From: Metabacillus indicus LMG 22858
GTDB lineage: Bacteria > Bacillota > Bacilli > Bacillales > Bacillaceae
Assembly: GCF_000708755.2 (NCBI RefSeq)
Contig: NZ_JGVU02000002.1
Coordinates: forward strand, 62,001 to 126,000
Reading direction: 5' to 3'
Length of the DNA: 64,000 nucleotides
How positions within the stretch are numbered: position 1 is the stretch's first letter; each line of letters opens with the position of its first letter. The notes beneath the pieces were generated by a model. It ran no database searches, was not told the DNA's origin, and saw only the letters and a program-made list of their open reading frames with translations. Below, piece after piece: positions 1-10,995 of this stretch. The position numbers and the translations under genes are program-made.

Positions 1-61
1 AGGGGCTACGGCCGTGACCTCATCGGAAATGGATTTATGGAAAAATTATCAAAAACTATAA
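1..61 (+). CDS. glpP: Glycerol uptake operon antiterminator GlpP, C-terminal fragment
   Basis: Only the last 19 codons and the TAA stop (59-61) of this gene are inside the window, reading from base 2. The peptide begins GATAVTSSEMDLW, which matches the C-terminal GA-AVT-S motif of the G3P-responsive antiterminator family. GlpP is a TIM-barrel-like RNA-binding protein that, with glycerol-3-phosphate bound, lets RNA polymerase read through terminators ahead of glp genes. The position directly upstream of glpF is the B. subtilis arrangement, and two matching leader terminators follow in this window. The call rests on a short peptide plus context. Confidence 0.72.
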   Translation, partial: GATAVTSSEMDLWKNYQKL

Positions 62-71
62 GAAATTTCTG

Positions 72-100
72 TTGACACCGCTTTCATTAGCATGTACCAT
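72..100 (+). promoter_or_regulatory. glpFK promoter with overlapping cre-like site
   Basis: TTGACA (72-77) and TACCAT (95-100) are separated by 17 bases, a good SigmaA promoter. The sequence TGACACCGCTTTCA (73-86) overlaps the -35 box and matches the catabolite-response consensus TGNAANCGNWNNCA with one mismatch. Binding of CcpA there would block polymerase. This fits glucose repression of glycerol genes but is inferred from sequence only. Confidence 0.6.
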
Positions 101-105
101 AAGGG

Positions 106-187
106 CAAGTTAATAAATGTGACGGAGAAACGGAGATCCACAGCAGTTCTTTACATTTTTGTAGAGGTATTTGCTGTGGATTTTTTT
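106..187 (+). promoter_or_regulatory. GlpP-responsive antiterminator leader of glpF
   Basis: The predicted RNA starts near 107. It carries CAAGTTAATA (106-115), then GGAGA at 124 and again at 132, then an intrinsic terminator: ATCCACAGCA (136-145) pairs with TGCTGTGGAT (172-181), followed by a T run. The same motifs at the same spacing recur before glpD at 2580-2610. In B. subtilis, GlpP with glycerol-3-phosphate binds such leaders to prevent termination. Confidence 0.8.
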
Positions 188-224
188 CTTTCCCGCCGCA
201 TTTAAAGAATTGGAGGAATTATAA

Positions 225-1040
225 ATGACTGCTTTTTGGGGAGAAGTAATCGGTACAATGATCTTGATCGTTTTTGGAGGCGGTGTCTGCGCCGGGGTCA
301 GCTTGAAAAAATCGTTCGCCCACCAGTCAGGCTGGATCGTCATCACAATGGGCTGGGGATTTGGTGTAGCAATGGCCGTATATGCCGTTGGCGGAATAAG
401 CGGCGCGCATTTGAATCCGGCCGTTACTTTTGCACTTGCTTTTTCGGGATCATTTGAATGGAGTCAAGTGCCATCATACATTGTTGCACAATTGCTTGGA
501 GCATTCCTTGGGGCAGTGCTTGTGTACTTGCAATACTTGCCGCACTGGAAGGAAACAGAAGATCCAGGGGCGAAGCTCAGCGTTTTTTCAACAAGCCCTG
601 CCATTCCGAATTATTTTGCGAACTTTATCAGTGAAGCGCTTGGAATATTTATTTTTGTCCTCACATTGCTTGCCATCGGAGCGAATACCTTTACAGAAGG
701 CTTGAATCCGCTTATTGTAGGATTTTTGGTTGTTGCCATCGGGCTGTCGCTTGGAGGAACAACAGGCTATGCCATTAACCCGGCCCGTGATCTTGGACCG
801 AGACTTGCACATTTTATGCTTCCGATAGCAGGAAAAGGGAGCTCGAACTGGAAATATGCATGGATACCGGTTGTAGCGCCGCTTGCAGGAGGTTCATTTG
901 CCGCAGTCTTTTACAATTACGTTTTTAAGGGTACTATGAGTACTGCATTCTGGTATGTAGCTGCAGCATTAGTTTTCATGCTTTGCGTCGTTTATGCGAT
1001 GACGAAAAAACAATCCGCACAGCGTTCAGCCGTTTATTAA
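225..1040 (+). CDS. glpF: Glycerol uptake facilitator (aquaglyceroporin)
   Basis: Protein of 271 residues, close to the usual GlpF length. It is a six-helix channel of the MIP family that lets glycerol diffuse across the cytoplasmic membrane. The two half-helix signatures are visible: NPA at residues 64-66 (in SGAHLNPAVTF) and NPA at 186-188 (in INPARDLGPR). The aspartate after the second NPAR is typical of glycerol channels rather than water-only aquaporins. The start is an ATG behind a GGAGG (211-215). glpK begins 24 bases downstream without a terminator, so the two form one operon controlled by the upstream leader. Confidence 0.95.
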   Translation: MTAFWGEVIGTMILIVFGGGVCAGVSLKKSFAHQSGWIVITMGWGFGVAMAVYAVGGISGAHLNPAVTFALAFSGSFEWSQVPSYIVAQLLGAFLGAVLVYLQYLPHWKETEDPGAKLSVFSTSPAIPNYFANFISEALGIFIFVLTLLAIGANTFTEGLNPLIVGFLVVAIGLSLGGTTGYAINPARDLGPRLAHFMLPIAGKGSSNWKYAWIPVVAPLAGGSFAAVFYNYVFKGTMSTAFWYVAAALVFMLCVVYAMTKKQSAQRSAVY

Positions 1041-1049
1041 AACTTTTGA

Positions 1050-2555
<1,506 letters not shown>

Positions 2556-2565
2556 ACAAAAGCTG

Positions 2566-2668
2566 TGATATACTAAGGTCAAGTTAATAGAACGGTTGGA
2601 GATTTGGAGAGGCCACAACACTGGCGCATGCATGTCATGCTGCACCAGCTTGTTGTGGTCTCTTTTTT
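2566..2668 (+). promoter_or_regulatory. glpD promoter and GlpP-responsive leader terminator
   Basis: An extended -10 box (TGATATACT, 2566-2574) precedes CAAGTTAATA (2580-2589), GGAGA (2598) and GGAGA (2606), spaced exactly as in the glpF leader. A long hairpin follows. CCACAACA pairs with TGTTGTGG, and CTGG and GCATG pair with CCAG and CATGC inside the loop. It ends in a T run near 2668. glpD therefore has its own promoter and its own GlpP-controlled terminator. Confidence 0.8.
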
Positions 2669-2702
2669 ATCCCCTTCTGGAAAATAATAGGAGGTACTAA
2701 TT

Positions 2703-4373
2703 ATGACTTTTTCAAGCGATAAACGACACGATGTCTTAAATAAAATGACACAGGAAACATATGATGTATTTGTAATCGGCGGCGGTATAACAGGTTCGGG
2801 AATTGCACTGGACGCAGCTTCCAGAGGAATGAAAATTGCCCTTGCTGAAATGCAGGACTTTGCAGCAGGAACATCAAGCAGATCCACGAAGCTCGTTCAT
2901 GGAGGACTGCGCTATTTAAAACAGTTCGAAGTGAAAATGGTTGCCGAAGTCGGAAAAGAAAGAGCCATCGTATACGAAAATGGACCGCACGTCACAACGC
3001 CTGAGTGGATGCTTCTGCCTATGCATAAAGGGGGAACTTTTGGACCGTTCTCAACATCCATCGGTTTGCGCGTTTACGATTTTCTTGCAGCCGTGAAACG
3101 CGGAGAAAGAAGAAAAATGCTGAGTGCTAAAGATACCCTGGCCAAAGAGCCATTAGTAAAAAAAGACGGGCTTAAGGGCGGCGGCTACTATGTTGAATAC
3201 CGCACAGACGACGCAAGACTGACGATTGAAGTCATTAAAGAAGCAGCGCGTTTTGGCGCAGATGCCGTCAACTATGCAAAAGTGGAAGGCTTCATTTACG
3301 ATAAAGGAAAAGTAGTAGGCGTTCATTTAGTTGATACGATTTCAGGAAAACAATATGATGTCTATGCAAAAAGAGTCATCAATGCTGCAGGCCCGTGGGT
3401 TGATACACTGAGAGAGATGGACAAATCAAAAACAGGCAAATCCCTTCAGATGACAAAAGGAATTCATCTTGTATTCGACCAGAGCAAATTTCCGCTGAAA
3501 CAGGCGATCTATTTTGATACGCCGGATAAGCGCATGGTTTTCGCCATTCCGCGTGACGGCAAAACGTATGTCGGCACAACAGATACGGTGTACAAAGAAG
3601 ATCCAAAAAACCCGCGCATGACAGTGAAGGACAGGGATTATGTCATTGAATCGATCAACTATATGTTCCCTGACCTGAACATTAAAGCAGAAGATGCCGA
3701 ATCAAGCTGGGCAGGTATCCGTCCACTTATCCACGAAGATGGAAAAGATCCGTCGGAGATCTCCAGAAAAGATGAAATCTGGACGTCTGAAACAGGTCTC
3801 ATGACAATCGCCGGCGGTAAGCTGACAGGCTACAGAAAAATGGCCGAGCACATCATCGACATGATTGTGAAGGATTTCAAAGCAGCGGGAATGAAAGATT
3901 ACGGTCCGTGCAAAACGCGTAATATGCCTATTTCCGGAGGACACGTTGGAGGTTCTGGAAGCCTTGAGACGTTTGTTAAGACTAAAACGCAGCAGGGAAT
4001 GTCCCTTGGCCTGACTGAAATGCAGGCAAAGCATCTTTCAAGAAGATACGGATCAAATGCAGATGCTCTATTCGAAAGAGTGGAAGCATTAAAATCTGAG
4101 GCTGATCAATATGGACTTCCGGTTTACATCCTTGCTGAAATTGATTACAGCATGTCAGAGGAAATGACTACGACTCCTTCAGATTTCTTTGTGAGACGAA
4201 CAGGTGCTGTGTATTTCGACATTAACTGGGCGAAGCAATACAAAGATGGGGTCATCAACTACATGGCTGATAAACTGAAGTGGACTCCTGAACAAAAACA
4301 AAATCACACAAGCATCCTTGAAAAGCAGATTCATGATGCAGTCGTACCTGATGAAGTAAGAAAAGCGAATTAA
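2703..4373 (+). CDS. glpD: Glycerol-3-phosphate dehydrogenase, FAD-dependent (aerobic)
   Basis: Protein of 556 residues, the normal length for bacillar GlpD. It oxidises glycerol-3-phosphate to dihydroxyacetone phosphate at the inner membrane face and passes electrons to the quinone pool. The FAD-binding GGGITGSG loop lies at residues 26-33, and the family motif [16 protein letters not shown] follows at about residues 58-73. The C-terminal domain contains the conserved [13 protein letters not shown] segment. Start ATG 2703 follows AGGAGG. The gene is transcribed separately from glpFK from a promoter at about 2569, with a strong terminator at 4383. Confidence 0.96.
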   Translation: MTFSSDKRHDVLNKMTQETYDVFVIGGGITGSGIALDAASRGMKIALAEMQDFAAGTSSRSTKLVHGGLRYLKQFEVKMVAEVGKERAIVYENGPHVTTPEWMLLPMHKGGTFGPFSTSIGLRVYDFLAAVKRGERRKMLSAKDTLAKEPLVKKDGLKGGGYYVEYRTDDARLTIEVIKEAARFGADAVNYAKVEGFIYDKGKVVGVHLVDTISGKQYDVYAKRVINAAGPWVDTLREMDKSKTGKSLQMTKGIHLVFDQSKFPLKQAIYFDTPDKRMVFAIPRDGKTYVGTTDTVYKEDPKNPRMTVKDRDYVIESINYMFPDLNIKAEDAESSWAGIRPLIHEDGKDPSEISRKDEIWTSETGLMTIAGGKLTGYRKMAEHIIDMIVKDFKAAGMKDYGPCKTRNMPISGGHVGGSGSLETFVKTKTQQGMSLGLTEMQAKHLSRRYGSNADALFERVEALKSEADQYGLPVYILAEIDYSMSEEMTTTPSDFFVRRTGAVYFDINWAKQYKDGVINYMADKLKWTPEQKQNHTSILEKQIHDAVVPDEVRKAN

Positions 4374-4382
4374 CAGTTAGAG

Positions 4383-4409
4383 CTGCAGCCCGGAACGGCT
4401 GCAGTTTTT
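4383..4409 (+). terminator. glpD terminator
   Basis: CTGCAGCC (4383-4390) pairs with GGCTGCAG (4397-4404), followed by five T. It lies 10 bases after the glpD stop. Confidence 0.85.
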
Positions 4410-4604
4410 CTTTGTTCTTTACTACAATTAAACTATACTGAAATTGAAAATTTTTTACAGAAATAAAAAGTCAGACACGGTCGAATTGTGTTAAAATAAG
4501 CGGAGAAATCGACGTATTTCTATTTTTTACATACGAAATCAGGCAGGATTTGTCTGAAACATGAAGAAAGAGTTACGTACAAATAAAATTACTGGAGGTA
4601 CGCT

Positions 4605-6335
4605 ATGAGTTTTGAAAAAAGCTATCAGCGCTGGAACAGCAAAACAGATTTAGATTCAGAATTAAGACTGCTTTTATCCGGTTTGGAGAACGACGACAAG
4701 GCGCGCGAGGATTGCTTTTATAAAAACTTGGAGTTTGGGACGGGCGGAATGCGCGGAGAAATCGGTGCAGGCACAAACCGCATGAATGCTTATACGGTCC
4801 GCAAAGCTTCAGAAGGGCTTGCTCTTTATATCGAATCTTTCGGTGAAGAAGCCAAAAAGCGCGGAGTGGCGATTGCCTACGATTCACGCCACAAATCACC
4901 CGAATTTGCCATGGAAGCAGCAAAAACTCTTGCAAGCCACGGCATTCAAACGTATGTTTTTGAAGAGCTTCGCCCAACACCTGAACTGTCATTTGCTGTC
5001 CGCCATTTGAATGCGTTTTCCGGCATCGTGGTAACAGCAAGCCATAATCCTCCTGAATATAACGGCTATAAAGTATACGGTGAAGACGGCGGACAGCTGC
5101 CGCCTGCAGCCGCAGATGAAGTCATTGCGAAGGTCAACTCGATTGAAGATGAACTGAGCATCGAGGTAAAGGACGAAGCAGAACTGAAAGCTGCCGGCCT
5201 TATCAAAATGATCGGTGAAGAAATTGATGCTGCCTACACAGATAAGCTCGTTACCATCTCGGTAAACCCTGACCTGTCAAAAGAAACAGACTTAAAAATC
5301 GTCTTCACTCCGCTTCACGGAACAGCAAACAAGCCTGTTCGCCGCGGACTTAAAGCGCTGGGCTATGAGAATGTAACAGTCGTTGCAGAACAGGAACAGC
5401 CAGATCCAAACTTCAGCACTGTCAAATCGCCAAATCCGGAAGAGCATGCAGCATTTGAATATGCAATTCAGTATGGCCAGAAAAACGACGCTGACTTATT
5501 AATAGCAACAGATCCTGATGCAGACCGCCTCGGCCTTGCCGTTAAAAATCTTGATGGTGAATACGTCGTTCTGACAGGAAACCAAACAGGTGCCATTCTG
5601 CTTCACTACCTGCTTTCCCAGAAAAAAGAAAAAGGCAAGCTTCCTGAAAATGGGGTTGTGCTGAAGACAATCGTAACCTCTGAAATTGGCCGTGCCGTTG
5701 CTGAGTCATTCGGTTTAGACACGATCGACACGCTTACAGGCTTTAAGTTCATTGGAGAAAAAATCAATGAATATGAAAGAACAGGTCAATACTCATTCCA
5801 ATTTGGATACGAAGAAAGCTACGGCTATCTGATTGGTGACTTTGCCCGCGATAAAGATGCCGTTCAGGCTGCCATCCTCGGAGTAGAAGTTGCCGCCTAC
5901 TACAAAAAACAGGGCAAAACGCTGTACGAAGGCCTGCTTGACCTTTTCGAACAGTACGGCTACTACCGCGAAGGCCTTGAGTCATTGACCCTTAAGGGAA
6001 AAGACGGAGCAGAGCAGATTCAAAGAATTCTTGCTTCCTTCCGCAGCACGCCGCCTGAAACGCTTGCAGGCTTGAAGGTAACAGTTGTTGAAGATTACAA
6101 AGCGGGAACCCGTTTAAACATTTCATCTTCTGAAACAGAAGAAATCACACTCCCATCTTCAAACGTCCTGAAATACTACCTTGAAGACGGCTCATGGTTC
6201 TGTCTCCGCCCATCAGGCACAGAGCCTAAAGCAAAATTCTATTTCGGTGTAAAAGGCAAAACCCTGTCAGAAAGCGATCAAAAACTTGAAGAAATCTCTT
6301 CAGATCTAATGAAAAAAGTGCATGCATTGATTTAA
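4605..6335 (+). CDS. pgcA: Alpha-phosphoglucomutase / phosphomannomutase
   Basis: Protein of 576 residues, close to B. subtilis PgcA (formerly YhxB). It interconverts glucose-6-phosphate and alpha-glucose-1-phosphate, the entry to UDP-glucose, glucosylated teichoic acids and glucolipids. The phosphoserine loop [15 protein letters not shown] places the catalytic Ser at residue 146. The metal-binding loop TDPDADR lies near residue 305 and the C-terminal phosphate-binding RPSGTEPK near residue 550. The start is ATG 4605 behind GGAGG. It sits between glpD and yhcY as in B. subtilis and is flanked by terminators, so it is probably monocistronic. Confidence 0.95.
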   Translation: MSFEKSYQRWNSKTDLDSELRLLLSGLENDDKAREDCFYKNLEFGTGGMRGEIGAGTNRMNAYTVRKASEGLALYIESFGEEAKKRGVAIAYDSRHKSPEFAMEAAKTLASHGIQTYVFEELRPTPELSFAVRHLNAFSGIVVTASHNPPEYNGYKVYGEDGGQLPPAAADEVIAKVNSIEDELSIEVKDEAELKAAGLIKMIGEEIDAAYTDKLVTISVNPDLSKETDLKIVFTPLHGTANKPVRRGLKALGYENVTVVAEQEQPDPNFSTVKSPNPEEHAAFEYAIQYGQKNDADLLIATDPDADRLGLAVKNLDGEYVVLTGNQTGAILLHYLLSQKKEKGKLPENGVVLKTIVTSEIGRAVAESFGLDTIDTLTGFKFIGEKINEYERTGQYSFQFGYEESYGYLIGDFARDKDAVQAAILGVEVAAYYKKQGKTLYEGLLDLFEQYGYYREGLESLTLKGKDGAEQIQRILASFRSTPPETLAGLKVTVVEDYKAGTRLNISSSETEEITLPSSNVLKYYLEDGSWFCLRPSGTEPKAKFYFGVKGKTLSESDQKLEEISSDLMKKVHALI

Positions 6336-6339
6336 GCAG

Positions 6340-6374
6340 AAAGCTGAAAAGGAATTTCCTTTTCGGCTTTTTTT
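6340..6374 (+). terminator. pgcA terminator
   Basis: AGCTGAAAAGGA (6342-6353) pairs with TCCTTTTCGGCT (6357-6368, one G-U pair) and is followed by a run of T. Confidence 0.85.
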
Positions 6375-6378
6375 GCGG

Positions 6379-6880
6379 TTTCTTGGGTGCGAATCCGTTT
6401 TATAAGTACCATCAATTTTTGATTTTCGAGTTTTGAGGGTGCTTATCTGTCTTATAAGTGCCCTCAATTTTTAATTTTCAAGTTTTGAGGGTGCTTATCT
6501 GTCTTATAAGTGCCATCAATTTTTGAATTTCGAGTTTTGAGGGTGCTTATCCGTCTTATAAATGCCCTCAATTTTTAATTTTTAAGTTTTGGGGGTGCTT
6601 ATCTGTCTTATAAGTACCCTCAATTTTTGATTTTTGAGTTTTGAGGATGCTTATCTGTCTTATAAGTGCCCTCAATTTTTAATTTTCAAGTTTTGAGGGT
6701 GCTTATCTGTCTTATAAGTGCCCTCAATTTTTGATATTCGAGTTTTGAGGGTGCTTATCTGTCTTATAAGTTCCCTCAATTTTTGATTTTCAAGTTTTGA
6801 GGGTGCTTATCTGTTTTATAAGTCCCCTCAATTTTTGATTTTTAAGTTTTGGGGATACGAATCCGGTTTTGAGGTATTTT
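6379..6880. repeat. 52-bp tandem repeat array, nine full units plus a partial
   Basis: Units begin at 6379, 6431, 6483, 6535, 6587, 6639, 6691, 6743 and 6795, and a degenerate tail begins at 6847. The period is exactly 52 throughout. In most units TTGAGGGTGCTTAT pairs with ATAAGTGCCCTCAA across a seven-base loop, with two G-U pairs that are intact only if read as plus-strand RNA. A T-rich spacer follows. Units differ by scattered substitutions. No coding sequence is seen between 6336 and 7024. The tail runs into a short copy of another intergenic repeat (6884-6919). Confidence 0.93.
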
Positions 6881-6883
6881 CCT

Positions 6884-6919
6884 GACTCCCGGAGCTAAAC
6901 GAGCGCTTCCGCTTTTCTA
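6884..6919 (+). repeat. Short copy of the GGAGCTAAACGAGCGCTTCC repeat
   Basis: The segment around CGGAGCTAAACGAGCGCTTC followed by CGCTTTTCT is repeated almost exactly at 9599-9631 and, diverged, at 16985-17016. It appears to be one end of the larger intergenic element described at 9599-9753. Confidence 0.7.
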
Positions 6920-7024
6920 ATCTACATCAAAAGTCGTACTCAAAATCAGTCACATTTACAAGGGAGCAGATGGGAAAAGATTGATATACTGGTTCTATAG
7001 ACAACGCAGGTGAGGGTGAGGAAA

Positions 7025-8146
7025 ATGGCTTTAGATGAAAAAAGGATTTTTGAGCTGCAGGCTTTGAAAACCATTGCTGAAACGCTTAATCAATCGAACG
7101 ACCTTATTCAGATGCTGGATGATGTGCTCGGCAAGCTTTTAGATGTGACAGGTCTTGCGACTGGCTGGATTTTTCTGATTGACAGCGACAAGCAATACAG
7201 GCTTGCGTCGTATCATTGCCTTCCGCAGGCTCTTGAAGCTTCCGGGAAAAAGGCGATGTGCGAGGGCGACTGCTGGTGCATCGATAAGTTTCATGACGGC
7301 AGGCTGAATAAAGCGGCCAATATTATTAACTGCAAACGCCTCGAGGATGCAGAGGAATTTAAGTGGGGGGATACAAACGGCATTACTCATCACGCGACTG
7401 TTCCTCTTCGCACAGGCGATGAAAAAATCGGACTTTTAAATGTGGCTTCTCCCAATAAGACGCATTTTTCTTCAGAAGAGCTTGCTCTGCTTGAGGCAGT
7501 TGCTCTTCAAATTGGTACTGCCATGAAGCGCATGAAGCTTGTTGAGAATGAGCAGCGTCTGGCATTAATTGCTGAGCGCAACAGGCTTGCACAGGATCTG
7601 CACGATTCTGTTAACCAGCTGCTTTTTTCCATCATGCTTACGGCAAGAGGTGCAAAAGAAATGACCAAAGAAGAACAGATGCAGGAGATGCTTACATATG
7701 TTGGCGACCTTTCGCAGGAAGCTCTGTCAGAAATGAGAGCGCTGATCTGGCAGCTCAGGCCGCAGGGGCTTGAAAACGGCATTGCATCCGCACTTATGAA
7801 TTACGCAAAAGTGCTTGGTCTTAAGCTCCAAGCAGACATCCAAGGTGTCCAGACCCTGCCTTGCTGCGCAGAAGAAGAGCTATGGCGAATTGGGCAGGAA
7901 GCTTTGAACAACTGTAAAAAGCATTCGGGGGTCAAAGAGGCGTCCATTTCCATATTCAGATGCAAAAATGAAGTAACCATGACAATTAAGGATCAAGGTG
8001 CAGGGTTTTCTTACAATGAAAAACTCCCGCTTCCTTCACTCGGTCTTCAGGGCATGAGGGACAGAGCTCATAAGGTGAAAGGGTCATTTGCGGTCCGGAC
8101 GGATATCGGCAAAGGAACCGAAATAGAAATCAGACTACCAATTTAG
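7025..8146 (+). CDS. yhcY: Sensor histidine kinase, YhcY-like, GAF and HisKA_3 domains
   Basis: Protein of 373 residues from ATG 7025, chosen over GTG 7010 because AGGTGAGG (7009-7016) is correctly spaced for the ATG. It has no membrane segment, so it is a cytoplasmic sensor. A GAF-type domain occupies roughly residues 10-165 and contains several cysteines (for example MCEGDCWC), which could bind a metal or sense redox. That sensing role is inference. The phospho-acceptor motif LAQDLHDSVNQ follows, then a NarL-class ATPase domain with the GLQGMRDRA box. The partner regulator gene starts 13 bases downstream. The pair followed by azr matches the B. subtilis yhcY-yhcZ-yhdA order. The natural signal is not evident. 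Confidence 0.85.
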   Translation: MALDEKRIFELQALKTIAETLNQSNDLIQMLDDVLGKLLDVTGLATGWIFLIDSDKQYRLASYHCLPQALEASGKKAMCEGDCWCIDKFHDGRLNKAANIINCKRLEDAEEFKWGDTNGITHHATVPLRTGDEKIGLLNVASPNKTHFSSEELALLEAVALQIGTAMKRMKLVENEQRLALIAERNRLAQDLHDSVNQLLFSIMLTARGAKEMTKEEQMQEMLTYVGDLSQEALSEMRALIWQLRPQGLENGIASALMNYAKVLGLKLQADIQGVQTLPCCAEEELWRIGQEALNNCKKHSGVKEASISIFRCKNEVTMTIKDQGAGFSYNEKLPLPSLGLQGMRDRAHKVKGSFAVRTDIGKGTEIEIRLPI

Positions 8147-8159
8147 GGGGATACGGGCA

Positions 8160-8801
8160 ATGGGAATTCGCCTGCTGATTGCAGATGATCATAAAGTCGT
8201 CCGCAGAGGATTGCATTTTTTTCTGAAAACACAAAAAGACATTGATATTGTGGGAGAAGCCGAAAACGGGCAGGAAGCCGTGGAGCTTGTCCGTTCCTTG
8301 AACCCGGATGTCATTTTAATGGATCTCTCCATGCCGGTTATGGACGGCGTTGAGGCAACGAAGGAAATCCGCACGTTCAATCAGGAAATCAAAGTCATCA
8401 TCTTAACGAGCTATGCCGATCAGGACCATGTCATTCCAGCCATTCAGGCCGGTGCATCGGGTTATCAGCTGAAGGATGTCGAACCTGATGAACTAGTCCA
8501 TACGATCAGGGAAGTGCTCAATGGGGAAAGCAAGCTACATCCAAAAGTCACATCCCATGTCATGTCCCACTTGATGCAAACGAATCAAAAAGAGCAAAAG
8601 CCATTGACACCGCTTACCAATCGGGAAAATGATGTATTAAAGGAGATTGCAAAAGGCAGGAGCAACAAAGAAATTGCAGCAGCTCTCTACATTACTGAAA
8701 AAACGGTTAAAACACACGTATCCAACATCCTTTCCAAGCTGGAGCTTGCAGACCGGACACAGGCGGCACTCTATGCGGTGAAAAATGGATTAGATGAATG
8801 A
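8160..8801 (+). CDS. yhcZ: Response regulator, NarL/LuxR family, YhcZ-like
   Basis: Protein of 213 residues. The receiver domain (residues 1-120) has the acidic pocket (IADDH), the phosphorylatable Asp in VILMDLSMPVMDG near residue 56, the LTSYA threonine/serine switch region, and the conserved lysine in GYQLKD. The C-terminal LuxR-type helix-turn-helix contains LTNRENDVLKEIAKGRSNKEI and the recognition helix TEKTVKTHVSNIL. It is co-transcribed with the yhcY kinase (13-base gap), with azr 14 bases downstream. Direct control of azr is plausible but not shown by the sequence. Confidence 0.88.
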   Translation: MGIRLLIADDHKVVRRGLHFFLKTQKDIDIVGEAENGQEAVELVRSLNPDVILMDLSMPVMDGVEATKEIRTFNQEIKVIILTSYADQDHVIPAIQAGASGYQLKDVEPDELVHTIREVLNGESKLHPKVTSHVMSHLMQTNQKEQKPLTPLTNRENDVLKEIAKGRSNKEIAAALYITEKTVKTHVSNILSKLELADRTQAALYAVKNGLDE

Positions 8802-8812
8802 AAGGAAGATGA

Positions 8813-9343
<531 letters not shown>

Positions 9344-9344
9344 T

Positions 9345-9375
9345 CAGGAGGGGATTTGATCCCGCTCCTGTTTTT
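9345..9375 (+). terminator. azr terminator
   Basis: CAGGAG plus GGGAT pairs with ATCCC plus CTCCTG, with a one-base bulge on one side, followed by five T. Confidence 0.8.
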
Positions 9376-9404
9376 GTTTTGGCTTCAGAGTCCGAATCTG
9401 GCGT

Positions 9405-9500
9405 TGGACTGTTAGGCGCCTGATTCGGATTGTTAGGCAGGGTATTCGGCTTGTTAGATGTGCAATTTGGATTGTTAGGCACTGAGTTTGGATTGTTAGT
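9405..9500. repeat. 21-bp tandem repeat, about five units
   Basis: The core GTTAG recurs at 9411, 9432, 9453, 9474 and 9495, an exact 21-base period. The consensus is close to TTCGGATTGTTAGGCAGGGTA. The multiple-of-three period leaves a minus-strand reading frame rich in P-N-N-P-N, but that frame has no ribosome binding site and is not called as a gene. The region lies between the azr terminator and the next intergenic repeat. Confidence 0.8.
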
Positions 9501-9598
9501 TCGATATATGCCGCGAAATGAGCTCTTTTTTAAGATAGAGCTGCCATTTTGATTACAAGGTTTTTAAAAAAAAGGCATTTTTGTCTTTTTTTCTAGGC

Positions 9599-9753
9599 TC
9601 CCGGAGCTAAACGAGCGCTTCCGCTTTTCTACATTGTCCAGCTCCGCCTCCTAGTCCTTCTGTCAGAACAAAATCAATGAAAAAGTCAAACCCGGACTTT
9701 TCCATTGATTTCTTATCTGACTGCCAGGCCTGAACAGTCGGCTCCGCTTTTCT
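9599..9753 (+). repeat. Hairpin-forming intergenic repeat, copy A
   Basis: The copy contains CGGAGCTAAACGAGCGCTTC, then TGTCCAGCT..CGCCTCCTAG, CTTCTGTCAGAACAAAATC, a long inverted repeat, GATTTCTTATCTGACTGCC and a closing CGGCTCCGCTTTTCT. Inside, AATCAATG (9672-9679) pairs with CATTGATT and AAAAGTC pairs with GACTTTT. Further out, GTCAGA pairs with TCTGAC. Two more copies lie at 16900-17016 and 17018-17140. The yhdB stop codon overlaps its right end. Confidence 0.85.
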
Positions 9754-10009
9754 ATGTCAAATAAGCATATTCCGCCTCTTCATGCTCGTGGCCGGTTTCG
9801 ACGGCGTGGTCTATATAGCGCAGGAGCGAGTAGAGTTTCTTTTCGACTTCTTCGTAGTTGTTTTCAAAGTTGTAGGCGTGCAGGAACTGCTCGATTCGTT
9901 TTGAGAGCAGGTCATCTTTTGTGCGCACCATCAGGATCAGCAGGTTGTCCCACTGCGAGCGGTGCGTGTAGTATAAGGCTTTGTCATAGTCGACTGTCTC
10001 CACATTCAT
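9752..10009 (-). CDS. yhdB: YhdB-like small cytosolic protein
   Basis: Protein of 85 residues. The start is ATG 10009, directly behind a strong AAAGGAGG. A longer reading frame to 10129 has no such site. The protein begins MNVETVDYDKALYYTH and is charged, with paired aromatic residues and an acidic, histidine-containing tail (GHEHEEAEYAYLT). I recognise it as the YhdB-type protein that follows azr in B. subtilis. Its function is unknown. There is no membrane helix or signal peptide. It is convergent with azr and divergent from the DUF421 gene. Its stop codon lies in the edge of an intergenic repeat, which suggests the repeat abuts or trimmed the 3' end. Confidence 0.65.
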   Translation of the reverse strand: MNVETVDYDKALYYTHRSQWDNLLILMVRTKDDLLSKRIEQFLHAYNFENNYEEVEKKLYSLLRYIDHAVETGHEHEEAEYAYLT

Positions 10010-10184
10010 TCCTCCTTTGAAGGAGATATGTTTAGTGTATGTGGATTGGCCGCCTTTTTTCTGTACAAAAGTTGGAGGTCCCGCAAGTACTGGGTGGAAG
10101 TGTTTCCCCGGGATAAGTACGCGCATCATAATCTTTGTGAATCAGGGGCAATCTATAGGCAACTGAACAGAGGATGTGCGTGCT

Positions 10185-10889
10185 ATGAGTTTTTTTGAGG
10201 GACTGGATACACTTACAGCATTTCAGTGGAGCATTCGTGCAGTCATCGCGTTCTTTTTTCTGGTGCTTGCGGCAAAGGCGATGGGTCAGCGCTCTATTTC
10301 GCAGCTGAGGCTTCTGGATTTTGTCATTGCCTTAATCATTGGAAATATTGTTGCCCATCCGCTTGCTGATCACAGGACCGGAATGGCGGGGTCGATGATT
10401 ACGATGAGTGTCCTCATTTTCCTTTATGTCAGCAGCATTTTCATTAGTCTTAAGTTTCCTGTTTTCCGAAAAATGATGAATGCAGCGCCGATATCCATTA
10501 TTCATGAAGGGACCATCCATTACGGCCATTTAAAAAAAGCAAGATTGACGCTGGAGGATTTGCTGCTGGAGTTAAGGAAACAGCAAGTGGAAGATCCTTC
10601 GAAAGTGGCAGAAGCTCTTTTTGAATCTGATGGACAAATTTCTCTATTTTTAAAAACTGAGCACCAGCCTGTGTCCAACAAAGCTCTCGGTATCGCTGCT
10701 GAATCGTTTGAACTGCCTGTTACGATTATCAAAGAAGGAATTCTTTTAGAGGAAAATCTTTCATTAGTCAGTAAAAATAAAGAGTGGCTGCAGACTGAAC
10801 TTCAGAACGTGTTCCAGAAAAACATCAGCGACATACTCCTTGGTACGGTTACCTTCAGCGGCAAACTGAAAATTTTCCTGTATTCTTGA
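10185..10889 (+). CDS. DUF421 membrane protein, YetF-like
   Basis: Protein of 234 residues from ATG 10185. The alternative GTG 10176 overlaps the AGAGGA ribosome binding site. There are three hydrophobic helices in the first 95 residues (IRAVIAFFFLVLAAKAMG, LLDFVIALIIGNIVAHPLAD, ITMSVLIFLYVSS), then the cytosolic DUF421 domain with RLTLEDLLLELRKQQVEDPSKV. B. subtilis has several paralogues (YetF, YrbG, YdfR, YdfS, YkjA). Some of these affect spore properties, but the biochemical role is not established. It precedes the AtuA operon by about 100 bases and is probably an independent unit. Confidence 0.85.
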   Translation: MSFFEGLDTLTAFQWSIRAVIAFFFLVLAAKAMGQRSISQLRLLDFVIALIIGNIVAHPLADHRTGMAGSMITMSVLIFLYVSSIFISLKFPVFRKMMNAAPISIIHEGTIHYGHLKKARLTLEDLLLELRKQQVEDPSKVAEALFESDGQISLFLKTEHQPVSNKALGIAAESFELPVTIIKEGILLEENLSLVSKNKEWLQTELQNVFQKNISDILLGTVTFSGKLKIFLYS

Positions 10890-10995
10890 TTATCCCTCAA
10901 AATGGCTGTTTCATCCCATCAGGCAGGTATCACTCATACAATGAAGAAGTCTACATATATTGAAAGTACCTAATAGATGGACAAGGGGGGATGAA

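Noticed and set aside
4440-4500. SigmaA promoter for pgcA at TAAAAT 4492
   Set aside because: No acceptable -35 box at 16-18 bases, so it was left out of the features.
6379-6880. CRISPR array
   Set aside because: The 52-bp units are contiguous with no unique spacers, and no cas genes are nearby.
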